From NCBI RefSeq assembly GCF_024806495.1, contig NZ_JANUFF010000010.1, positions 106,183-170,182 on the forward strand: DNA of 64,000 nt, given 5' to 3'. Shown here piece by piece: positions 1 to 7,235 of this stretch (positions are counted from its first letter, which is position 1; each line of letters begins with the position of its first letter). The notes beneath the pieces were generated by a model that was given only the letters and a program-made list of their open reading frames with translations, did no database searches and was not told the origin of the DNA. The stretch comes from Chryseobacterium sp. JUb7 (lineage in GTDB: Bacteria; Bacteroidota; Bacteroidia; Flavobacteriales; Weeksellaceae). The position numbers were made by a program, and so were the translations under genes.

Positions 1-472
1 TGACGGCCATTCGGAAGGCTTCTGTCAGCCTTTTCCGTTAAATTAGGGCTTGAATCATTTTTTTCGTCACCATTGGCAAAACGGTCAGGCATAATCAGGT
101 ACATTACATCTTTGGATGTATAAGATTCTCTGTTGGCAGAGTTTGGATCTCTCTGCTTCAATTCATAGGTATAAGATCCTATATTTTTTTTGCCGTTTTT
201 AATATTAATCTTAAACTTCGGAACGTTGATTTCATTGGTATTGACTGTTACAAAAACATAGTTTGGATTTTCAACTTTCTGAATATTTTTTACCTGAACA
301 CCATCTGAAAGTTCAATTTCATTGTTGGCAATATTTTTCCATAGACTAAAATCTGGAGCTCGGGATTTTTCATTCCTTTCCACCAGAAGGCTGGTTCTAC
401 TTTATCTAAAGGTTTTTGTGAAAAAGCGATAATCGCAGTTGACAAAGCGATGATTGTGTATATTTTTTTCAT
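1..472 (-). pseudogene. susA: SusA-like GH13 amylase, 5' fragment with a frameshift (runs off the window)
   Basis: The start at 472 gives a signal peptide (MKKIYTIIALSTAIIAFSQ) and then VEPAFWWKGMKNPELQILVYG, the N-terminal immunoglobulin-like domain typical of neopullulanase/cyclomaltodextrinase-type GH13 enzymes. The frame breaks at a run of five T on the plus strand (334-338): one more base there would give ...YGKNIANNEIELSDG... and an open frame to the window edge, with the GH13 opening motif DVMYLIMPDRFANGD near 60-100. Either the gene is broken by a 1-nt deletion or the consensus has a homopolymer error. Without the fault it would be a periplasmic or surface alpha-glucan hydrolase of the sus locus. 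The in-frame ATG at 499 lies upstream of the signal peptide and is less likely. The catalytic region lies outside the window. Confidence 0.8.
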
Positions 473-530
473 TCTTAATATTTTTAATGTAAAGGACACG
501 AAGTATTATATTCTGATCTACTTTTTCCTT

Positions 531-1592
531 TTACTTCTCTTCATTTACTTTTGAATATACTATGCAAAATAAGGTTTCGTCTTTATTAACAGGTGGAGTT
601 CCTACTTTATATAGAATAACTCCGTCTGTAGTACAAATGATATTTTGTTTTTTCTTTCCGAATTCATCTGTGATATAGCCTAGATTCTGGTTTTTCCTAA
701 CCCAGTCTCCGTTTTTCAGATCACTGTAAAAAATTCCGCTTTCAGGAGACCGGATGTACTCCTGTTGATTGAAAAATACAGGTGCTTTTCTCTTCTTAAG
801 TTTTGATTTTCCACGTACATAATTTCCAGAATGTGCCAGCATATTATAGACAGCAGTTTTTATCATCTCCACATTTTCCTGTTGCACTGTTCCCAGCTTG
901 CCGGCTTCAATGCTTAACGCAGTAATCCCCTGTTGAGTTGCCTGTTTGAAAGCATATTTTGCAGGTTCGTCCGGTGTTAAATTATATGGATAAGAAACGA
1001 GACGTCTGATTTGTGACTGAACCGACAGGTCATAAGCGAGTTTTGTATTTTCTGGAGTATCTTTCCTGTCATAATAACATACAAAAGGCATCAGATCCTC
1101 ATTAGCATCTCCTCCGTGAATGTCTAAAAATACAGTCGAATTGGAAATGATTTCTTTTGTAATAATATTTGCAATCTGATCGGTTGGTGTTCCGTCTGAA
1201 GAACCCGGAAAAGCATTATTTAAATTTTTATGGTCTAATGGATTAACGAAAGGGGTTCTTTTTTGAAAAGCCTCAACATTGGCAATAGGTACGATAATTA
1301 AGGTTCCTTTTATTTCCTCAGGTTTTATTTCTTTTAATATTTCCTGAACAGCAATGATTGGTGGATATTCATAACCGTGAATCCCTGCAACAATACTGAA
1401 AACGGGACCTTTTTCTTTTCCTTTAATCACCGTTACCGGCAGATAAGTTTCTTGAGCATCACCCTTAACTGTAAACACTATATCTTTTCTGAATGCCCCG
1501 TTCTGCGCCATTATCTTACTGATATTTTGCGCATTAGACCACACACTCATCATGATCAGTGATACCAGAACTGCTTTCTTCATTTTTTTCAT
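531..1592 (-). CDS. Secreted succinylglutamate desuccinylase/aspartoacylase family (M14-like) zinc hydrolase
   Basis: The start at 1592 (or 1583) gives a signal peptide ending SNAQ; the longer frame from 1625 would overlap the upstream gene and add a second hydrophobic stretch. Zinc-site motifs of the family are visible: HGYEYPP (HxxE) about residue 70, a DIHGGD motif holding the third ligand, NPLDHKNLNNAFPG as the substrate-binding loop, and SIEAGKLG with the catalytic glutamate. The C-terminal ~80 residues form the usual beta-domain. It should cleave an amide or peptide bond of a small substrate in the periplasm; the substrate is unknown. It lies 25 bp downstream of the transporter gene at 1618, so the two may form a transport-plus-hydrolysis unit (inference). 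Confidence 0.82.
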   Translation of the reverse strand: MKKMKKAVLVSLIMMSVWSNAQNISKIMAQNGAFRKDIVFTVKGDAQETYLPVTVIKGKEKGPVFSIVAGIHGYEYPPIIAVQEILKEIKPEEIKGTLIIVPIANVEAFQKRTPFVNPLDHKNLNNAFPGSSDGTPTDQIANIITKEIISNSTVFLDIHGGDANEDLMPFVCYYDRKDTPENTKLAYDLSVQSQIRRLVSYPYNLTPDEPAKYAFKQATQQGITALSIEAGKLGTVQQENVEMIKTAVYNMLAHSGNYVRGKSKLKKRKAPVFFNQQEYIRSPESGIFYSDLKNGDWVRKNQNLGYITDEFGKKKQNIICTTDGVILYKVGTPPVNKDETLFCIVYSKVNEEK

Positions 1593-1617
1593 ATAAATAA
1601 AGATAATTAAATATATT

Positions 1618-2607
1618 TTAAACATCGGAAGCTTTTCGTGCGATCTTATTTGCGAGCCAGCTTACATAGAATAACTGGAAACTGTGATACACCATAACCG
1701 GAAGTAAAAACAGGACTTTCTGATCTTCAGGAATTCCCAATACCAATAAGAAAAGACTGCCGTGAACTAATGATTTTTTTGAACCACAAAAGGTCACCGT
1801 GATGATATCTTTAGCATTAAACTTCATTTTCCCCGCCAGAAACTGCAGAATATTATATACTGCGAAAAACAGGAAAACGACACTTAATGCAAGAATTAAA
1901 AATACAACGGATGGCACCGATACAAAAATATTCTCGATAAAGGCGGTTGAAAAACTTTCGTAGACAATTAATAAAATAATCAGTCTGTCAAATTCGGCGA
2001 TCACGTTAGAATATTTTGTCACCCATTTTTTTAAAACAGGGTTTAAGAGAATTCCTAAAATAATAGGCAGCAATACTTTCATCAGCAATTGCTGTACAAC
2101 TTCACCATGATTTCCTGAGCCTGAAGCTGGTTCTAAAAAAAAACTCATCAGAAGCGGGGTCATGACAATACCGATTAATCCGGAAATTGACGCATTAAAA
2201 ATAGCAGAAGTAACATTTCCTTTGGCAATAGAAACCATGACAACCGACGAAGAAACCGTGGATGGCAGGCAGGCAAGAAAAAATACAGACAGCCAGATAT
2301 TTTCATATTCCGAACCTTTTACCCAAGGATAAAACAGCAGGACAAGCAATGGAAAGAGGATAAAAGTCCCCGACTGAATCAGGAGGTGTAATTTCCAGTT
2401 GGAAATATCTTTTACGACTTCTTTTAAATTAAGTTTAAGTCCGTACAGTAAAAAAATACCGGCAATACCCCAGTCTATAAAAGCTGAAAGATTGAAATAC
2501 CTGTTGTACGATTCATGAAACGGGACCAGTTTTGCCATTAAGACCATTACGATTAACAGGAGAAGAAAAATATTCTGCTTGTTAAAAATTTTAGTCATCA
2601 ACATCAT
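1618..2607 (-). CDS. Bile acid:sodium symporter family transporter
   Basis: A hydrophobic 329-residue protein with about nine or ten membrane helices. The pattern SAFIDWGIAGIFLLYGLKLNL near the N-terminus and ACLPSTVSSSVVMVSIAKGN in the middle are characteristic of the SBF-like branch (YfeH type) of the BASS superfamily. The second half contains the CGSKKSLVHGS segment seen in this branch. Substrates of bacterial members are usually organic anions; nothing here identifies the cargo. ATGs at 2607, 2604 and 2598 are possible starts. It shares its strand with the M14-like hydrolase downstream. A terminator at 2639-2669 separates it from the RiPP operon. Confidence 0.85.
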   Translation of the reverse strand: MMLMTKIFNKQNIFLLLLIVMVLMAKLVPFHESYNRYFNLSAFIDWGIAGIFLLYGLKLNLKEVVKDISNWKLHLLIQSGTFILFPLLVLLFYPWVKGSEYENIWLSVFFLACLPSTVSSSVVMVSIAKGNVTSAIFNASISGLIGIVMTPLLMSFFLEPASGSGNHGEVVQQLLMKVLLPIILGILLNPVLKKWVTKYSNVIAEFDRLIILLIVYESFSTAFIENIFVSVPSVVFLILALSVVFLFFAVYNILQFLAGKMKFNAKDIITVTFCGSKKSLVHGSLFLLVLGIPEDQKVLFLLPVMVYHSFQLFYVSWLANKIARKASDV

Positions 2608-2638
2608 TAAATAAGAATAAAATTGTTTGTAAATAAAA

Positions 2639-2669
2639 AATCCTTAAAGACAAGAATACTTTAAGGATT
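2639..2669 (-). terminator. Intrinsic terminator of the RiPP operon
   Basis: An 11-bp perfect stem (AATCCTTAAAG / CTTTAAGGATT) with a 9-nt loop. Read on the minus strand it is followed by TTTTTTATTT. It lies just after the aspartic protease gene and closes the operon that starts at 7146. Confidence 0.85.
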
Positions 2670-2702
2670 ATAAAGTTAAGAAATATTTATTTTACAGCCT
2701 AC

Positions 2703-3857
2703 TTACTCTTTCTCAATATATCCGTCATTAAACAGTTTATTTGGTTTTATATAAACAACATTGTTCTGAAAATCCAGAAAAACATTAAATCTCTTTAAGA
2801 TCTCATTGCCCAGAATATTCATTTTTTTATCAAGTACAGGTCTGCTTTCGGAAAGCAGCTGAGCCGGAATATTTTTCAGATTATATTTTCCCAGACTTAG
2901 CGATTCCAGATTGACTGTGTTGACAGGAATTTCATTGCCCTGGCCTCCTTTCATGACGACTTTTTTTATTATTTTCATCTGATCTGTAGGGAAATTCTGC
3001 TCTTTAAGTAAAGGATCGTCCAGCATGACTGTACGCTGGTATCCCGTATCAAAAAGGAACCAGTCTTTATTTGTTTGGGAACCCTGCTTTATCGTTGTTT
3101 CTACAAAAAACAGTTTATCAAAATATTTAATTTCTAATTTTTCGTAGGCTTTGTCTTTTTTTACATTTTCAGGAAGTTGAGAGTGTACAACCATCATTCC
3201 GTGGTCATAATTCATTTCCACTACCATTCCATCAAACAGATCCCAGCCAAACCTCCCGTCGGTACCATGTCCGGTTAGCTCAACCTGATAGATTCTGAAT
3301 CCGTCATATTTTTTGTTTCCGATCGATAACACATTTACTCTTCCTTTCAGTTGTTCTTTAATTTTATCTTTCAGGGTTTCCCGGGTAAGAGAAAGATTGT
3401 TGCTTCCGGTATCAAAATTAAGAGTAAGAGAATCTTTATTCAATGCAGTCTTTACAAACATCGTATTCTGTTCATTGATTCCGAGACGGATGCTGTCGTG
3501 AAAAGGCGGATTGACATTACTGAAATCTTTGGGAACCGAGCTCTCAATTCGGGTAAGACAGGAATCTTTCCCTTTTAAAAGAATTACAAAATCTTTTTTT
3601 TCACCTTTTTTCACTGTAATTCTGATGGAATCGATATCTGTTTTTATTTTTACCGTTCTGGAGCCTTTGCTTATTTTAGAGGTGGTGTATACATCACGTT
3701 TTATAGACGGATCAATATTCCAGTCTGTTTTCAGCCCGTTGTCTTCTTCAAGGAAGATTGCTTTAGACGAATTAGCCTTTACCACAGGAAGCTTTTTTTG
3801 AGCCATAATCTGAAGGTAGGATATAGTTAAAAATAAAAAAGCGAAAGTATATTTCAT
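2703..3857 (-). CDS. Secreted retropepsin-like aspartic protease, last gene of the RiPP operon
   Basis: 384 residues with a signal peptide (MKYTFAFLFLTISYLQIMAQ). Two aspartic-protease motifs are visible in one chain: LNFDTGSN (D149-T150-G151) and FLFDTGYQ (D270-T271-G272). The C-terminal ILGNEILKRFNVFLDF...VYIKP block is typical of Bacteroidetes pepsin/retropepsin-like proteases. The first ~110 residues are a poorly conserved extension. It starts 12 bp after the stop of the preceding oxygenase-like gene, so it is almost certainly cotranscribed with the precursor and maturase genes. A role in cutting the leader or releasing the modified core in the periplasm is a reasonable inference, but a signal-peptide protease would need the precursor to be exported first, and no exporter gene is present here. 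Confidence 0.8.
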   Translation of the reverse strand: MKYTFAFLFLTISYLQIMAQKKLPVVKANSSKAIFLEEDNGLKTDWNIDPSIKRDVYTTSKISKGSRTVKIKTDIDSIRITVKKGEKKDFVILLKGKDSCLTRIESSVPKDFSNVNPPFHDSIRLGINEQNTMFVKTALNKDSLTLNFDTGSNNLSLTRETLKDKIKEQLKGRVNVLSIGNKKYDGFRIYQVELTGHGTDGRFGWDLFDGMVVEMNYDHGMMVVHSQLPENVKKDKAYEKLEIKYFDKLFFVETTIKQGSQTNKDWFLFDTGYQRTVMLDDPLLKEQNFPTDQMKIIKKVVMKGGQGNEIPVNTVNLESLSLGKYNLKNIPAQLLSESRPVLDKKMNILGNEILKRFNVFLDFQNNVVYIKPNKLFNDGYIEKE

Positions 3858-3869
3858 AAGAGAATATGA

Positions 3870-4748
3870 TTAAATAAGAAACTTACCAAGATAAATCATG
3901 ACAATATCCAAGGAAGTGCTTCCAAGAGTTGATCCGTCATGGAAACAGTTATCGGTGGGAGCAATATAAAAATGATAAGGTTTATGCTCTATTCTTAACA
4001 TAGGATAATCCGGAAAGAGCTTCATGAAATACGAGGTAATATTTTTGTTGTTCACATCATTTTCTTTCAGATCTATCTCTTTTTTAATCATATTATAAGC
4101 TTGCCGCATCGAAAGATTCGTTATCAATAAGTAACGTGATTCATTTCCCAAATTAAATGTTATTCTGTTTCCGAATGTATGAGCGGTATGGAGTGTCATA
4201 TCTTTTTTTGAGGAGTCTTTGTGAACTCCGATAAACTGTAAGTCCCCGATAGACTGCCCCTCTGCCGGATTTCTTCTGCTCAGGGATACAATTTCGCTGT
4301 TTGCAAAGTTGGTAGCAAGACTCAAAAACCGGAATGGGCCCAGAGAAATCTGCTGCAAAAACTCATTAATATCAATATTGATCTGATCTACCACTTCCTT
4401 ATGCTGTTTGAACTTGCTATAAACTTCCTCTTCAGAAATCGACGCCCCAAGATCTAGCTTAGAAAAAAGATTTCGGATATTTTCCGGCAGTTCACCAGTA
4501 AATACAGAATTGTAGTCTTTCTTGTTCTTATGATTCCCCTTGATGATTTTATATTCATCAGGCTCTGGTGTGCGCCAGTCGCGCTTTGGCAGGTAAGCTC
4601 CGGGCTCATACTGCTGTAAGAACCTTTCGCCTCCGAAAATAAATTCGTTGGGACCCTGCTGGGTATGATGAAGAACACCTGAATTAACCTGAAGTGTTCC
4701 TCCATTATGATCTGAGTATATTTTGATTCCGGGTTTTAGTTTTTTCAT
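3870..4748 (-). CDS. Probable 2OG-Fe(II) oxygenase of the RiPP cluster, second copy
   Basis: 292 residues, no signal peptide or membrane segment. It is clearly homologous to the product of 4754-5584: both share an N-terminal AYLPxxDWR motif, a central GNRI...ESRYL block and a C-terminal YIAPTDNxxHDGxTLG motif. H176-x-D178 and H270 match the HxD...H iron triad of 2-oxoglutarate/Fe(II) oxygenases. The residue aligned with R261 of the sister protein is S278, so a co-substrate-binding arginine expected after the distal histidine may be absent or moved. It probably hydroxylates the RiPP core (inference from the motif and from known cyclophane RiPP clusters that pair a radical SAM maturase with an oxygenase). 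It starts 5 bp after the previous stop. Confidence 0.7.
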   Translation of the reverse strand: MKKLKPGIKIYSDHNGGTLQVNSGVLHHTQQGPNEFIFGGERFLQQYEPGAYLPKRDWRTPEPDEYKIIKGNHKNKKDYNSVFTGELPENIRNLFSKLDLGASISEEEVYSKFKQHKEVVDQINIDINEFLQQISLGPFRFLSLATNFANSEIVSLSRRNPAEGQSIGDLQFIGVHKDSSKKDMTLHTAHTFGNRITFNLGNESRYLLITNLSMRQAYNMIKKEIDLKENDVNNKNITSYFMKLFPDYPMLRIEHKPYHFYIAPTDNCFHDGSTLGSTSLDIVMIYLGKFLI

Positions 4749-4753
4749 ATGAT

Positions 4754-5584
4754 TCAGTATTTATCAAATACTCCCACATAGACCATGGTCACATCAAATT
4801 CTCTGTTTCCGAGAGTTGTACCATCGTGGATAAAATTATCTGTAGGAGCAATATAGTATTGGTAAGGTTTAATTTCCAGTCTTAAAACCGGATATCCGGG
4901 ATAGAGAGTAAAAAATTGTTCAACAATATTATCAGATGTTATTTTCTCCGTATATTTTTTCTGCACCTCTCCATAAATCTGCCTCAGCGTTAAATTAACA
5001 AAGTACAGATAACGTGATTCTGTGCTTATATTGATCGAAATCCTGTTTCCTGATTTATAAGCAGTATGAGGAGTAAAAAAACTACTTTTATCAATATGCA
5101 GACCTGTATATCTGAATGTGTTCTCTCCGATATGATGGAAAGTTGTACTCTGCATATCCGGAAGAGATCTGGCAATCCGGTGAAACTTATAATTCCTTTC
5201 TAAAGATTTTTCATCCAGAAAGACATTTGTTAACTCATTAATCTGCTTTGTAAGTACTTCATTTTCCTGAAATTTTTTTGGAACATCAAAAAGAGATTCA
5301 CATTCATTCAGATCTAATTTTTTAAATAAATCCTTTAACTGATCAGGAATTGCTCCCACGCCGAGTGTATTAAACATTTTACGGTCTGCATCTGCCGTAG
5401 AAATTTTTCCGTACTCTGAATCCGTAAGAGCACGCCAGTCCATATTAGGTAAATAGGCGTTACTGTAATATTCAATATCAGAATTTGTATTTACAACCGG
5501 ACTTACTCCTGTATTGATGCTGATCTGATCTTTTATATTCTGAATATGCCGATCATATACTTTGATACCTTTTCTTAAACTCAT
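4754..5584 (-). CDS. Probable 2OG-Fe(II) oxygenase of the RiPP cluster, first copy
   Basis: 276 residues, soluble. Its ATG overlaps the stop of the radical SAM gene (ATGA at 5581-5584), which implies translational coupling. A candidate iron-binding triad is H163-x-D165 (GLHIDKSSF) and H253 (FIHDGTTLG). R261, eight residues after the distal histidine, is placed where this superfamily often binds 2-oxoglutarate. The N-terminal half shares AYLPNMDWR with the sister gene 3870-4748, showing a tandem duplication followed by divergence. It likely acts on the cyclised precursor peptide, possibly on one of its two core aspartates. The fold assignment rests on the motif only, not on a profile search. 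Confidence 0.7.
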   Translation of the reverse strand: MSLRKGIKVYDRHIQNIKDQISINTGVSPVVNTNSDIEYYSNAYLPNMDWRALTDSEYGKISTADADRKMFNTLGVGAIPDQLKDLFKKLDLNECESLFDVPKKFQENEVLTKQINELTNVFLDEKSLERNYKFHRIARSLPDMQSTTFHHIGENTFRYTGLHIDKSSFFTPHTAYKSGNRISINISTESRYLYFVNLTLRQIYGEVQKKYTEKITSDNIVEQFFTLYPGYPVLRLEIKPYQYYIAPTDNFIHDGTTLGNREFDVTMVYVGVFDKY

Positions 5585-6822
5585 GCTAAACTGTAGGCTA
5601 ATAATTTATCTTTAATATTTTTCTGAACAGAAACAGGTCCTTGGCTTTCCAACTCTTCTACAATCTCGTGATACGAAACTCTGGTAAGATCCATTTCTCT
5701 GCAAACCTCTTCAGGCAGGCTATTTATAAGGTCATTCTGGATATAGCTTACCAGTTTTATCATGTCGTGACAGTAAATCGTAGGATTATCAAATCCGTTT
5801 TCGTTTGAATATCTGTTTAGCAGGAAGCCACCTCCACATATTTCATAAATGGGACAGTTAAGGCATTTTTCGTTAACCATCTGATGAGAATTGATGTAAA
5901 TATCAAAAAGCGGATCCGCCAGTACAGAGTCTATCTCGTGGGTATGGATGTTGATATCATTTCTGGTAATTCCTTCATAGCAGGCTCTTATAGAATCTGC
6001 CACTTCCAGATTTCCGTTTGTTTCCAGGATGGCTACCCCATTCTTTTTCAGTCCGAGTACCTGATCTCCCACTTCTTCACCTGCGATAAGTTGAATCAAT
6101 GTTTTAAAAAATCTCATATTCGGTCTGTCCGGATCGCTTTTCCAGATAGCAAAGAGTTCGATCAGCCAATCTGCATAGGGTGTATAATTGCTGGTATTTA
6201 CTTTTTCCCTGATGATCCCATCCGGTAACTTATCGAAATGTCCGTCGGGTAGTAAAAGATTAAAACTCAGAATATTGAGATCTTTAAATTCCTGATAAAG
6301 TTCCTGCGGACTGATATTCAGGTTTACTACAGACAAAACGCCATGCATCCCTTTATCCAATCCGAGTTGTATTGCACTCCGAACCTCATCATAAGATCCC
6401 TTTCCGTTATGAAAAACACGGTATTGATCGTGGTATTCTTTAGGTCCGTCTATGCTGACACCGACCCGGATGTTTAATTCATTAAAAAGACTGTACCATT
6501 CTTCATCCAGACCTACTCCATTGGTCTGAAGTACAAAATCAAAATAAGAATCGCTTAGTTTTTCTCTGAATATCTTTATGCTTTCCCTGTAAAATTCTTT
6601 TGGATATAATAAGGGTTCGCCGCCGTGAAAAACGATCTGAAAGGATTTCAAACCATTTTCGTCACTGTAACGTGATAGTTTTTCTGCGAACGTTGTCATC
6701 GTATCAAGTGACATGAATTTGGGCTGTTTCAAATAAGTTTTATCCCCCAAATTATACATGTAACAGTACGAACAGTTGAGGTTGCATCTGCTTGCAACCT
6801 TCAGAACAAAAGAAGTAACCAT
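5581..6822 (-). CDS. Radical SAM/SPASM peptide maturase, cyclophane-forming type
   Basis: 413 residues. The radical SAM cluster motif is C13-x3-C17-x2-C20 (RCNLNCSYCYMYN), followed by the FHGGEPLL glycine motif near residue 65 and the SIDGP segment near 123. The C-terminal SPASM domain supplies auxiliary-cluster cysteines: C281, C320-x2-C323-x5-C329 with the following GGG, and C351. This arrangement matches peptide maturases that join an aromatic ring carbon to the beta-carbon of the residue two positions later (the GrrM/FxsB/XyeB type). The expected substrate is the precursor at 6892-7146, 69 bp upstream. A hairpin at 6841-6870 between the two genes may lower maturase expression. The specific chemistry is inferred from family and core sequence. 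Confidence 0.88.
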   Translation of the reverse strand: MVTSFVLKVASRCNLNCSYCYMYNLGDKTYLKQPKFMSLDTMTTFAEKLSRYSDENGLKSFQIVFHGGEPLLYPKEFYRESIKIFREKLSDSYFDFVLQTNGVGLDEEWYSLFNELNIRVGVSIDGPKEYHDQYRVFHNGKGSYDEVRSAIQLGLDKGMHGVLSVVNLNISPQELYQEFKDLNILSFNLLLPDGHFDKLPDGIIREKVNTSNYTPYADWLIELFAIWKSDPDRPNMRFFKTLIQLIAGEEVGDQVLGLKKNGVAILETNGNLEVADSIRACYEGITRNDINIHTHEIDSVLADPLFDIYINSHQMVNEKCLNCPIYEICGGGFLLNRYSNENGFDNPTIYCHDMIKLVSYIQNDLINSLPEEVCREMDLTRVSYHEIVEELESQGPVSVQKNIKDKLLAYSLA

Positions 6823-6840
6823 ATCTATATCAATAAATAA

Positions 6841-6870
6841 AGTTCTTCGCTATTTGACTAACGAAGAACT
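6841..6870 (-). terminator. Attenuating hairpin between the RiPP precursor and maturase genes
   Basis: A 9-bp perfect stem AGTTCTTCG / CGAAGAACT with a 12-nt loop. On the minus strand it is followed by TTTATTTATT, a weak U-tract. It probably lets only part of the transcription pass from the abundant precursor message into the enzyme genes, a usual layout in RiPP operons. Confidence 0.65.
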
Positions 6871-6891
6871 AAAGTTTTAAAAATCAGTAAA

Positions 6892-7146
6892 TTAAGCTCT
6901 TAAAAATGTATCATGCCTGTCATAAGCAGCTGATGCACCTGAAATGGCTACTACATCACAGCTACCTCCAGGAGGCGCAATGATAACACCGCCACCGCCA
7001 CCGGTTCCCGGAGCAATGCCTAAATTATTGATTCCTCCGAAAATAGATTTGTAAAGATCTACATTCTCATTTTCTGAGTTCTGAATTGATTTTTTTAGAA
7101 TTTCTTTTTGTTCAAGATTACTCGTGATTTTAAATTTCTTTTTCAT
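6892..7146 (-). CDS. RiPP precursor peptide with C-terminal aromatic-X-X repeats
   Basis: 84 residues in three parts. The leader (1-45) is lysine- and asparagine-rich (MKKKFKITSNLEQKEILKKS...). Next comes a glycine-rich spacer with GGGGG at 49-53 and PPGG at 58-61. The C-terminal end is YDRHDTFLRA, residues 75-84. That end reads as three tandem tripeptides that each begin with an aromatic residue: Y75-D-R, H78-D-T and F81-L-R. This is the pattern accepted by three-residue cyclophane synthases. It is the first gene of an operon with a radical SAM/SPASM enzyme, two oxygenase-like proteins and a protease. A single cysteine (C63) lies outside the core. I do not recognise the exact precursor family. 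Confidence 0.85.
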   Translation of the reverse strand: MKKKFKITSNLEQKEILKKSIQNSENENVDLYKSIFGGINNLGIAPGTGGGGGVIIAPPGGSCDVVAISGASAAYDRHDTFLRA

Positions 7147-7186
7147 AAAAGATGAGTTAAATGGGTTATTAATCTACTTATCTCAC

Positions 7187-7194
7187 CAAATATA
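7187..7194 (-). promoter_or_regulatory. -7 box of the RiPP operon promoter
   Basis: On the minus strand this reads TATATTTG, a perfect match to the Bacteroidetes TAnnTTTG box, 40 bp upstream of the precursor ATG. No clear -33 TTTG is present at the usual distance, so the promoter may be weak or activated. Confidence 0.65.
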
Positions 7195-7235
7195 GAAAAA
7201 TAAATTCACACTAAAAAACATTTTTAATTAAAAAT

